Source of the DNA: a candidate division WWE3 bacterium | GTDB taxonomy: Bacteria > Patescibacteriota > WWE3 > 2-01-FULL-39-13 | Direction of reading: 5' to 3' | NCBI GenBank assembly: GCA_027002375.1 | Contig: JALWZX010000029.1 | Coordinates: forward strand, 1 to 6,367 | Length of the DNA stretch: 6,367 nt | Shown: positions 1-6,077 of the stretch, piece by piece | Layout of the letters: each line of letters begins with the position of its first letter | How positions within the stretch are numbered: position 1 is the stretch's first letter | The notes under the pieces: generated by a model | The model's database searches: none | Seen by the model: the letters and a program-made list of their open reading frames with translations, nothing else | Told to the model about the DNA's origin: nothing | Position numbers and translations under genes: made by a program

Positions 1-71
1 AATTTTATCAATTATCATTTCTATTACAACAAAAACCTTACATTTTACCAACACTTTTTTCCATTAAGCCT
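1..71 (-). mobile_element. End of an insertion sequence, left inverted copy (partial)
   Basis: These 71 bases are the exact reverse complement of 6078-6148, with no mismatch. In the right-hand copy the sequence leads straight into a zinc-ribbon transposase start, so this is read as the promoter-side end of the same insertion sequence, with its body lying to the left outside the window. The match stops at base 71 (AGGCTTAATGG on the minus strand), which is probably the tip of the element. Because the match runs to base 1, the repeat may continue further left. Confidence 0.75.
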
Positions 72-118
72 GAATTTAATTGCACACCTAATCATAATGT
101 TCATTACGCAAGAGATGC

Positions 119-147
119 AAATGGGAAACGCAATACGTTTCCCATTT
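119..147. repeat. Perfect 12-bp hairpin of unknown role
   Basis: AAATGGGAAACG at 119-130 pairs perfectly with CGTTTCCCATTT at 136-147 around the loop CAATA. Neither side carries a run of T, so it is a poor intrinsic terminator. It lies between the left IS end and the structured element at 169-426 and could belong to either, or could be a recognition hairpin of a single-strand transposase. The hairpin is certain; its function is not. Confidence 0.6.
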
Positions 148-168
148 ACACTTATACTATTCGTTTTC

Positions 169-426
169 TGAAACTCCGCGGGCTGAAACCCGTGGTTTCT
201 TATGATGATAGATTCAAAACAGAATCTTCTAGGAGCTAAATCTAAAGTTCCTAGAAATGATATCGAGTATCATCACAGGATATCACTGATGCAAATCAGT
301 GATAAATGATCGCCAATTACTATGCCGTTGAAAGCTCAATCTGAAAAATGGGCTGAATAAGTAATCGTTAGATTTCGTGCAAGGCAGGCATAGGAAGCCT
401 CCCGATTAAAGTCGGGAGAGCTTCAC
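169..426 (+). mobile_element. Protein-free IS200/IS605-like element or stand-alone structured RNA
   Basis: No protein is encoded here, but the stretch is dense with helices. The stems seen are 176-182/189-195 (one G-T pair), 204-210/268-274 enclosing hairpins 211-215/222-226 and 227-237/246-256, 281-290/295-304 with a GCAA tetraloop, 320-326/387-393, and 394-405/412-424 with one bulged A. The stem 333-337/350-354 has a loop (338-342, AATCT) complementary to 370-374 (AGATT), a possible pseudoknot. The last two long stems abut and could stack. The 3' end, a G+C-rich hairpin followed by GCTTCAC, resembles the right end of IS200/IS605-family TnpB elements, whose terminal part also encodes the guide-carrying omega RNA (reRNA). 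No TnpA, TnpB or IscB is present, so it would be a non-autonomous derivative. A diverged copy of bases 169-258 at 4408-4497 supports past mobility. The family assignment is inference. Confidence 0.5.
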
Positions 427-442
427 TATTATAGGCTAACTC

Positions 443-469
443 AAACCACGCACTAAAAGTGCGTGGTTT
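443..469 (-). terminator. Hairpin 3' of the HTH gene, possible terminator
   Basis: AAACCACGCACT at 443-454 pairs perfectly with AGTGCGTGGTTT at 458-469 around a three-base loop. It begins 25 bases past the stop codon of the leftward HTH gene, where an intrinsic terminator is expected. On the minus strand no T tract follows the stem; on the plus strand the stem runs into TTTTAAG, so it may instead end transcripts coming from the structured element. It could also be a recognition hairpin of a transposable element, since the stem resembles the one at 176-195 in its GTGG/GGTTT bases. Confidence 0.45.
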
Positions 470-494
470 TAAGTTTGGCAATAATAAGTGTTCT

Positions 495-1976
495 TTAATT
501 TTTACTCGTTAAAAATTGTCTAAATTGAGCTAGTAAATCTTTTTCACCAAATTCAGCCAACTCATTTAGCAATATCTTATCCTCTACAACTCTAAAACCC
601 CCAATTACCTTTGACGGAACGAAAATTATATCATTATTAATTAGCATTCCTATATTTGCTTCTTTTGACGATTTTACAGGCATTAATCTTAATTCATTTA
701 CCCATATATTCATATCTTCCGGGTTCGCATAAAAATTCAAAATTGTAAAAGGTCTTATACCAAAATGTAATGAAAGGCCAGCATCAAGAGTGAAAGCATA
801 TTCTAGGTCTCTAATTTGTGCTACTTCCTTTATCTTCTTTGCCAATTCAATCAAATCTGTATATTCACTCTTGTAAAATCTTATTCTACTAGGCTTTTGA
901 GGCATAGTTTCCTTAGACTCAAATTCTTTATTTACTGCTCGTGGTGAACGTGACATAACAGGCGAAATATTCGCACTCTGATTTACTGCTGCTTGTGATG
1001 TTGCAGTTGTCACTTGATGTTCCCAAGTAGAACCCTGAACTGAGCTATTACCTCGCTCTACGTATTTATCAGACTCTACTTGAGGAGTATTAACTGACGA
1101 ATCAATGTAACCATCATTATTAGAATTTTGACCAGGTTGTACTGTTGATTGTGATGAATCGTTTCCCAACAAATCATAATTATCTAAATTTGATTTAGAA
1201 AACATATCCTTATTATTTAGCGTTGTACCTGTAACTTGATCAGCATTTGTCACAGTTCCTTGCGCAACGTCATTGTTATTACTTGCCTGCATGTTTACAT
1301 CAGATACATCACTTACCCAGCTTGATAAAAGGTCATCACTACTATCATTTTTAGCATAAACTTGTTGCCCACCGTCAGTTTCTTGATTTTTGTTGGAAGT
1401 CAAAGAATCATCCACCACACTGCTTGACGGCTTATGTCCGATCATGTCCTGGGTATTGCCATACTGCGCCTGATTGTACATATCGTTTTGAAAATCTTGC
1501 GAATTCACCTTATCCTGTGCATTTACAGATCCCCCAACGGGTTGATAATTTCTAGTAACATCGGTTTCCATAACAACATCTTTTTGAGAAACAACATTAT
1601 CTTGTCTAGTATTGACATTCACATTTTGGTCAGAAAAAGGTTCTAGATTTGGGTTGGCACTAATATTCGTTTGCGGTACAGTACTGTTATCAAACTGCTG
1701 AGCAGTGTTAACACCGTTATTAAATTGGTTACTGCCTACCTGAGTTTGTGAAACACTTGGCGCAGTACCCTGATTTCCAATCATTTGGCTTCTAACAGGA
1801 TCGGCATTTAGAAAATTCATGATCTGCTCTTTTGTAAAACGATGACGACCAGATGCTGTCTTCATGGATTCGATTTTTCCATCTTCCATATATCTATACA
1901 GAGTTCTTAGGCTAACACCTAATATTTCTGCTACTTGGGTTGAGGTGTAGAGTTTGTCTCTTAGTTCCATATTCAT
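495..1976 (-). CDS. Excisionase/MerR-type HTH protein with long Q/N-rich linker and conserved C-terminal domain
   Basis: The 493-residue protein has three parts. Residues 7-57 are a winged-helix HTH of the excisionase/MerR type (HTH_17): LYTSTQVAEILGVSLRTLYR, then a wing ending in SGRHRFTKEQI. Residues about 60-345 are a low-complexity linker, roughly one quarter Q plus N, rich in S, T and D and poor in K and R; it is probably disordered. Residues about 365-493 form a compact domain with LEYAFTLDAGLSLHFGIRPF, a beta-rich centre and the ending LLNELAEFGEKDLLAQFRQF. That pattern loosely resembles the C-terminal part of AbiEi-type antitoxins, but no partner nucleotidyltransferase toxin is encoded nearby, so this is a weak comparison. 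The first ATG (1974-1976) is followed by a second at residue 3 (1968-1970); either could be used. The expected role is a DNA-binding regulator. The HTH call is firm; target and C-terminal function are unknown. Confidence 0.85.
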   Translation of the reverse strand: MNMELRDKLYTSTQVAEILGVSLRTLYRYMEDGKIESMKTASGRHRFTKEQIMNFLNADPVRSQMIGNQGTAPSVSQTQVGSNQFNNGVNTAQQFDNSTVPQTNISANPNLEPFSDQNVNVNTRQDNVVSQKDVVMETDVTRNYQPVGGSVNAQDKVNSQDFQNDMYNQAQYGNTQDMIGHKPSSSVVDDSLTSNKNQETDGGQQVYAKNDSSDDLLSSWVSDVSDVNMQASNNNDVAQGTVTNADQVTGTTLNNKDMFSKSNLDNYDLLGNDSSQSTVQPGQNSNNDGYIDSSVNTPQVESDKYVERGNSSVQGSTWEHQVTTATSQAAVNQSANISPVMSRSPRAVNKEFESKETMPQKPSRIRFYKSEYTDLIELAKKIKEVAQIRDLEYAFTLDAGLSLHFGIRPFTILNFYANPEDMNIWVNELRLMPVKSSKEANIGMLINNDIIFVPSKVIGGFRVVEDKILLNELAEFGEKDLLAQFRQFLTSKN

Positions 1977-1982
1977 ATACCT

Positions 1983-2060
1983 AACCTACACAATAGGAAT
2001 TAATGGGTCAAGCATCAATTCAGAGCTATAGGGTGTAGAAGCCAGTTGACATGTCTACAC
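1983..2060 (-). promoter_or_regulatory. Possible promoter and GTGTAG operator of the HTH gene
   Basis: On the minus strand TTGACC (2006-2011) is followed after 17 bases by TAGGTT (1983-1988), a good -35 with a poor -10. The hexamer GTGTAG or its complement CTACAC occurs at 1986-1991, 2033-2038 and 2055-2060. The last two face each other as GTGTAGA...TCTACAC, and the first overlaps the proposed -10. Such spacing is typical of an autoregulatory operator for an HTH protein, but this is inference from position and repetition only. Confidence 0.3.
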
Positions 2061-2350
2061 AGCACCTTTTTGTGACGTGGTGTAATTGATACAATCTTAT
2101 CGAAAGCTGCAACTCCGTGCATTTTAGAGGGCATAATTCACGGCAGTCGAGAATTTGCATGCCTACAAACACAAGAACCCACTTAGGTATAGGCCAAAAC
2201 CCGCGCCAACAATCCCGTTCACGGATGTCTGTGCCATTCTTTAGCTACGTCGCGTTGTTATGACATGTGATAGTTTTGTGTGACGGCGGACTTTCGCACG
2301 GCACGAATAGCTTCACGTTCCAATTATCGTATGACCAACTACATTCGTGT

Positions 2351-2370
2351 GTTAAAGTGCGCACTTTAAC
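2351..2370. repeat. Perfect 20-bp palindrome
   Basis: GTTAAAGTGCGCACTTTAAC is its own reverse complement over all 20 bases with no spacer, and the symmetry stops at both edges. With no loop it is unlikely to work as an RNA hairpin and looks more like a binding site for a dimeric DNA-binding protein. No promoter or gene start is evident beside it. Confidence 0.7.
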
Positions 2371-2546
2371 CTCGGAAACAGCAAAACACCAACAGCTGCA
2401 CAATCGGTACTTTTCATTTATTTCGCCAGGGCAAGTTCAACTATGCTGAAACAACCATACTAGATTGTTTACATAATCAGCAGTTATGAAAAGTAAATGT
2501 ATCAGTGAACTACCACACACTAAAGTACTAGGCTTACATTAGAAAG

Positions 2547-2573
2547 TAGTCACATAATTACATTATGTGACTG
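2547..2573. repeat. Perfect 11-bp hairpin followed by GCTTCAC
   Basis: AGTCACATAAT at 2548-2558 pairs perfectly with ATTATGTGACT at 2562-2572 around TAC; a T-G pair extends it to 2547/2573. It lies on the 3' side of tRNA-Ala but about 85 bases away and without a T tract. The heptamer GCTTCAC at 2579-2585 and the 12-mer CGATTAAAGTCG at 2591-2602 both also occur at the right end of the 169-426 element (420-426 and 403-414), though in the opposite order. It may be a relic of a related element. Confidence 0.5.
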
Positions 2574-2657
2574 ACTAAGCTTCACCCACACGATTAAAGT
2601 CGCAGGTTATGTGTTCGGATTAATATATATATTGTGTGGGGTACAAACAGATATAAT

Positions 2658-2734
2658 TGGTGGACCCAAGGGGACTTGAACCCCTGACCTCCTCAATGCC
2701 ATTGAGGCGCTCTAGCCAACTGAGCTATGGGCCC
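2658..2734 (-). tRNA. tRNA-Ala (anticodon GGC)
   Basis: Read on the minus strand, the 77-base gene has acceptor stem GGGCCCA/TGGGTCC (one G-T pair), D arm GCTC...GAGC, anticodon stem CCTCA/TGAGG with loop ATGGCAT, T arm AGGGG-TTCAAGT-CCCCT and an encoded CCA. The anticodon GGC reads alanine codons GCC and GCU. On the minus strand TAGAAT (2743-2748) lies just upstream and could be its -10, but no good -35 is seen. The gene is intact and convincing. Confidence 0.97.
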
Positions 2735-3026
2735 ACAGTGAAATTCTATCGACGTCAAACACTTTTCCTATGCCAACACCGCATAAAAAACCCTAATGAT
2801 TGTCTATTCACACCCGCCTACTAAAAGATAAAACATAGCAAACGTAACAATTCATTAGTGTTTTACACTAAACACAAGCAATATACTAACTAATAGCTAT
2901 GTTACAGAATATCTTAAGCGAATGCAATATACCATACGTTATCATGCGTTAAATCATAAACACAACATATTAGCATTTAAAACAAAATTTACAAATCTTT
3001 TCTTATACATCCCCAATAACTATATA
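2735..3026. other. AT-rich intergenic gap, nothing firm
   Basis: This gap separates the leftward tRNA-Ala from the rightward PEGA gene, so it should hold divergent promoters. No open frame of note is present. The only clear structure is a short hairpin, TTAGTGT (2855-2861) with ACACTAA (2865-2871) around TTT, which could be an operator or chance in such AT-rich DNA. Confidence 0.4.
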
Positions 3027-3055
3027 TTGCTATTGTTCAATACTTTTTGTATCAT
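3027..3055 (+). promoter_or_regulatory. Promoter of the PEGA gene, near-leaderless
   Basis: TTGCTA (3027-3032) is separated by 17 bases from TATCAT (3050-3055). The expected transcription start near 3062 is only a few bases before the ATG at 3065, so the mRNA would have almost no leader, which agrees with the lack of a Shine-Dalgarno sequence. It also argues against the in-frame TTG at 3047, which lies within the promoter. Confidence 0.5.
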
Positions 3056-3064
3056 TACAAGCAC

Positions 3065-4405
3065 ATGTCTGACTCAAAAAAAATAGGCTTAACATTAATT
3101 ATATTATTATCAATTACCACCTTAACTATCTTATATAGCGAAGGCTGGAGAATAAGGCTACCCAACACAAGTGAAGATGGCACAAGTAGCGTAGAAAGAC
3201 CCAAAATACAAAAAACAGGTATGATTGCTATTAGATCTATACCAGAAGGTGCTAAAGTATATATAAACGACAAAGCCGTTACAGCAACCGATGACACAAT
3301 CACATCTCTTTCACCAGGAAAATATAGAATAGTAGTTAAGAAAGAAGGTTTTGAAACATGGTCCAAAGAGATAGAAGTATTTCCTGAACTAGTAACTGAC
3401 ATAACTGCAATATTGGTTTTGCAAAGTCCAAAATTAGAACCCTTAACTAACACAGACGTAACAGCGTATGATATGGCACACAATTACAATGAGCTGGCCT
3501 ACATAACCAAGTCTAGAGAAAACCCGGGTATATGGAAACTTTCTTTAGCAGGTACACCAATTAATTTACTAAAAAACAATTCCGAACCACTAATAAAGGA
3601 TAACGAATATGCATCCCCGTCATTGGGTGAAAACTTATGGTGGTCTCCTGATGATAAAGAACTGTTGGTTAAAATGAATGACAATGGTTACTTATTATAT
3701 AAGATAGACAATAATTCCAAGAATAATATCCCAGAATCAATAACAGACGTAGACAAAACTCTAAATCAATGGGCGTCAGATTACGAAACCGATTTTCTAA
3801 ACAAAAAAATAGAAAGTGTAACGTCTGACGCTGGTTTCCCAGAATGGTTAAAAGACGATTTAGATAAATACCAATCAGAATGGTCTCCTGATGAAAATAA
3901 ATTTTATATAATAAAAGACGACAAGTATCTTAGGCATTCGTATGCAAAAACCAAGTCAACTGATCAGGGTGATACATCAGAAAACGATAACACGAATTCG
4001 AAAGAATCTAATCCACCACAAAAGCCCAGCACCACAAACACAAATCAGAAAAGTGATAAAAATATTGATAATCAATTAAATGTAATTGTATACAACTCTG
4101 AAAATCCGTTACCAGTAGGTGAAAAAGAACTGACATTTCCTGTTAAAATAGACGATGTAGAAAGAACACATATTTTTTGGTACTCAGATTCATATCACTT
4201 AATTGTAGTTACACAAGACCCAAAAATATCAAATTATTATACAATAGAATTAGTAAGAATAGATGGAACCAATAGAACTACAATATATTCTGGCCTACTT
4301 GCATCTTATAAAGCTTACCCTACTCCATCGGGAGATAAGATAATAGTATTAACATCATTAAAAGACGATTCACCAACAAATCTATACGGAATAAGCATAA
4401 GATAG
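3065..4405 (+). CDS. Membrane-anchored PEGA-domain protein with beta-propeller-like repeats
   Basis: I start this at the ATG at 3065 (446 residues). An in-frame TTG 18 bases upstream overlaps the proposed -10 and is less likely. Residues 7-24 form one hydrophobic segment after a short KK-containing head, a signal anchor that places the rest outside the cell. Residues 51-119 are a PEGA domain: GMIAIRSIPEGAKVYIN, LSPGKYRIVVKKEGFETW and VFPELVTD are its hallmarks. After it come blade-like stretches with WSPDDK (193-198), WSPDEN (273-278) and YPTPSGDK (418-425), as in TolB-like beta-propellers. Residues about 295-336 are a polar S/T/N/K insert. Proteins with this PEGA plus propeller layout are common in Patescibacteria and are thought to bind surface glycans or peptidoglycan; the ligand here is unknown. 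It converges on the sortase gene but carries no C-terminal sorting signal, so it is not an obvious sortase substrate. Confidence 0.88.
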   Translation: MSDSKKIGLTLIILLSITTLTILYSEGWRIRLPNTSEDGTSSVERPKIQKTGMIAIRSIPEGAKVYINDKAVTATDDTITSLSPGKYRIVVKKEGFETWSKEIEVFPELVTDITAILVLQSPKLEPLTNTDVTAYDMAHNYNELAYITKSRENPGIWKLSLAGTPINLLKNNSEPLIKDNEYASPSLGENLWWSPDDKELLVKMNDNGYLLYKIDNNSKNNIPESITDVDKTLNQWASDYETDFLNKKIESVTSDAGFPEWLKDDLDKYQSEWSPDENKFYIIKDDKYLRHSYAKTKSTDQGDTSENDNTNSKESNPPQKPSTTNTNQKSDKNIDNQLNVIVYNSENPLPVGEKELTFPVKIDDVERTHIFWYSDSYHLIVVTQDPKISNYYTIELVRIDGTNRTTIYSGLLASYKAYPTPSGDKIIVLTSLKDDSPTNLYGISIR

Positions 4406-4407
4406 AA

Positions 4408-4497
4408 TGAAACTACACGAGGTAAAATCATTGGTTTCTTACGAAGATAGATCCAAAACAAAACTTTTTAGAAACTAAATCTAAAATTCCTAGAAAT
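4408..4497 (+). repeat. Decayed copy of the left part of the 169-426 element
   Basis: These 90 bases align without gaps to 169-258 with 18 mismatches (80% identity). Most differences are G to A or C to T in this copy, as expected for decay in an AT-rich genome, and several break the stems that are intact in the other copy. The similarity starts two bases after the PEGA stop codon and is lost near 4498, so only the left end remains. It fills most of the 131-base gap between the converging PEGA and sortase genes. Confidence 0.75.
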
Positions 4498-4536
4498 AAA
4501 AAAAATCATGCCAAAAACCACTAACAATTTATATAT

Positions 4537-5178
4537 TTATAATTTTTTAGCCTTTACCACCAACCTATTAATCGTACTACCCGGCGGATAGCATGTAACC
4601 AATGTCAAAACAGGCTGACTATACTCAACATCAAAAGGCTCTGTATTCCACCCCTTCACAATTTCTTTCGAAAAAACTTCATATAAATAGGGCTTGTCAT
4701 CTTTAACAATAATCACAGTATCACCGTTCTCTAATTTATTCAGCAAATTAAACACAGTTGCATACTTGCCCAACTTCCAAAAATTAATAGAAGAATGTGC
4801 AAACAAAAATGAATTACCATTTTCACCAGGTAATGCAGTTCCCTTCGCATGCGCTACCCCATTCTCTAAAGCTTTCGTATATTCAACTTTATTGGCCGTG
4901 CTAACCTCAGGCACAATAGGTGCTTTAACCCCAATTTTAGATATTAAGATATAATAACTACCTTGCGGGGAAATATAAGGTTGTATGTTTGAATAGTCTG
5001 GCCCACGATCCTTATTAACCGTTTTTATACTACCAGATGTTTCATCTATTTGGTGTGGTGATAGATCATAAACAATTTCTGCATACAAAATTGGTATATA
5101 CGTAAATGTCAAAATGCTAATACCTAAAAGTATAAGGGAATGTCCTATTGTAGAGAAAAATAATTGTTTCATTGACAT
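4537..5178 (-). CDS. Sortase (cysteine transpeptidase), class D/E-like
   Basis: The 213-residue protein has an N-terminal membrane anchor (about residues 11-32), a short polar linker and a sortase catalytic domain (about 74-213). The catalytic triad is visible: His128 in FLFAHSS, Cys196 in LTLVTCYPPGS and Arg205 in INRLVV. KIGVKAPIVPEV and ALPGENGNSFLFAH are typical preceding strands. The length is usual for a class D/E-type enzyme. Sortases cleave a C-terminal sorting motif (LPXTG or a variant) on exported proteins and join the product to a cell-wall or pilin amine outside the membrane. No substrate with such a motif is encoded in this window. The start at 5178 is followed by a second ATG at residue 3 (5172); the promoter lies so close that either gives a nearly leaderless mRNA. 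It converges on the PEGA gene and is transcribed independently. The enzyme class is less certain than the family. Confidence 0.93.
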   Translation of the reverse strand: MSMKQLFFSTIGHSLILLGISILTFTYIPILYAEIVYDLSPHQIDETSGSIKTVNKDRGPDYSNIQPYISPQGSYYILISKIGVKAPIVPEVSTANKVEYTKALENGVAHAKGTALPGENGNSFLFAHSSINFWKLGKYATVFNLLNKLENGDTVIIVKDDKPYLYEVFSKEIVKGWNTEPFDVEYSQPVLTLVTCYPPGSTINRLVVKAKKL

Positions 5179-5189
5179 ACTATCGGTCT

Positions 5190-5217
5190 ATTATACACCA
5201 AAAATATCAAATTTCAA
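5190..5217 (-). promoter_or_regulatory. Sortase promoter, near-leaderless
   Basis: On the minus strand TTGAAA (5212-5217) and a perfect TATAAT (5190-5195) are 16 bases apart. The predicted start near 5183 is about 5 bases before the ATG at 5178 and about 11 before the second ATG. No Shine-Dalgarno sequence lies in the short AGACCGATAGT between box and start codon. Confidence 0.65.
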
Positions 5218-5945
5218 GATTATGCAGGTATAATAAGAGATACCAATGCTATCACTTTATATCAAACCTCGCTACAAAACTCAGGAATAGTCAGCGCAGA
5301 AATATGACATAGAAAAGACATGATGACAACATTAGTAGGTCACTTCTAGCTTTGCATAGTATTTAGATAGTCTAGAGATGCATGATGCATAAAAATTAAA
5401 ACGCAGTAAATTCAGACCGATATATTGTATTTAAACGAACAAACGACACTTCAATCATGTCGCAATCTCTCCTTTCTATAGGTTCTGCATGACGGCTACC
5501 TGTTCTTTTCTTTTTGTGGGTTAATAATCATGGATTTTTCGACAATGCAACGTCTCTCGCCGAGTACGGCACGTGTTCAGTATGGCGACACGCGAGCACT
5601 ATCCGGCCTGTTTACACAATTACAAACTACTATTTATTCTAAAGAAACCTCGCAACAAACGATTGCAGTTAATGAAAATTAGTTATTGTCTACCAACTCC
5701 TGCCAAGGTAAATATAGTTACACTTTATCGGGTAGACGTATTGAATTGTCAATAAAAAAGTGTGACATAAACATGAGTTAGTTAACAATTAGACTGTCTT
5801 GCCTGGTGAATGGTCAGCCGATATACGAAACTATATTGCGCATATTCGTTATTCACCTACTTGCGTAATACTTTTACATCGCCTTTTAGTATTTGATAGA
5901 AATTACAGTCATTTACTAAATTGCAAACAGTACCTATACACACAA
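5218..5945. other. Long intergenic stretch, one doubtful small ORF
   Basis: No recognisable gene is found between the sortase promoter and the tRNA-Arg promoter. Bases 5461-5580 have raised G+C (about 46%). An ATG frame at 5530-5682 would encode 50 residues (MDFSTMQRLSPS...), with GGG nine bases before the start as a marginal ribosome site. Another open frame overlaps it in a different phase (5573-5755), so neither is compelling, and I know no family for either. A plus-strand TATAAT at 5229-5234 lacks a -35. The remainder is AT-rich and plain. Confidence 0.45.
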
Positions 5946-5974
5946 TCGACAGAAAATAATAAAAAAGATATAAT
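5946..5974 (+). promoter_or_regulatory. Promoter of tRNA-Arg
   Basis: TCGACA (5946-5951, five of six consensus bases) is followed after exactly 17 bases by a perfect TATAAT (5969-5974). Transcription should start near 5981, leaving about 15 bases of 5' leader before the mature tRNA at 5996. Confidence 0.75.
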
Positions 5975-5995
5975 TTTACGAAGGCACACTGATAC

Positions 5996-6071
5996 GCTCC
6001 CGTAGCTCAGTGGATAGAGCACAAGTTTCCTAAACTTGGTGTCGCAGGTTCGACTCCTGTCGGGAGCACCA
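5996..6071 (+). tRNA. tRNA-Arg (anticodon CCU)
   Basis: The 76-base gene has acceptor stem GCTCCCG/CGGGAGC, D arm GCTC...GAGC, anticodon stem CAAGT/ACTTG with loop TTCCTAA, T arm GCAGG-TTCGACT-CCTGT (one G-T pair) and an encoded CCA. The anticodon CCU reads the arginine codon AGG. The gene is intact. The right-hand IS copy begins 6 bases after the CCA, so the element sits beside the tRNA 3' end and no separate terminator is evident. Confidence 0.97.
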
Positions 6072-6077
6072 TTTTAG

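Larger units (their letters stand above)
2061..2657. other. Gene-poor stretch with raised G+C
   Basis: No convincing gene is seen in this roughly 600-base gap. Bases 2101-2340 are about 47% G+C by count, clearly above the flanking genes, which in an AT-rich genome can mark a structured RNA or acquired DNA. A 60-codon frame at 2267-2449 resembles no family I know and is probably chance. A 24-codon minus-strand frame at 2163-2237 would encode a hydrophobic glycine-rich peptide. The clear structures are the palindrome at 2351-2370 and the hairpin at 2547-2573. I looked for RNase P, tmRNA, SRP and 6S RNA signatures and found no coherent match. Confidence 0.5.

Noticed and set aside
1434..1646. 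70-codon plus-strand frame
   Set aside because: It is antisense to the low-complexity linker of the HTH gene and resembles no protein family.
2120..2130. CATTTTAGAGG shared with the tRNA-Arg/IS junction at 6070-6080, as a possible attachment site
   Set aside because: An 11-base match is expected several times by chance in a window of this size and the flanks differ.
2287..2295. GAAAGTCCG on the minus strand, similar to the RNase P RNA conserved 5' block
   Set aside because: The surrounding bases do not match GAGGAAAGTCCGGGC and no partner conserved blocks were found at suitable spacing.
3047..3064. TTG as the start of the PEGA protein
   Set aside because: It overlaps the likely -10 region, while the ATG at 3065 gives a normal signal anchor.
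3055..3684. Minus-strand frames opposite the PEGA gene (142 and 61 codons)
   Set aside because: They lie antisense to a well-supported gene, show no domain and have no promoter or ribosome site.
4694..4954. 86-codon plus-strand frame
   Set aside because: It is antisense to the sortase catalytic domain, including its active-site region.
5264..5659. Near-identical 15-mers (AAACCTCGC[T/A]ACAAA) at 5264-5278 and 5645-5659
   Set aside because: One such pair with a single mismatch is expected by chance, and no longer similarity surrounds them.
5799..6005. 68-codon plus-strand frame
   Set aside because: It runs through the tRNA-Arg promoter into the tRNA gene and has no recognisable domain.
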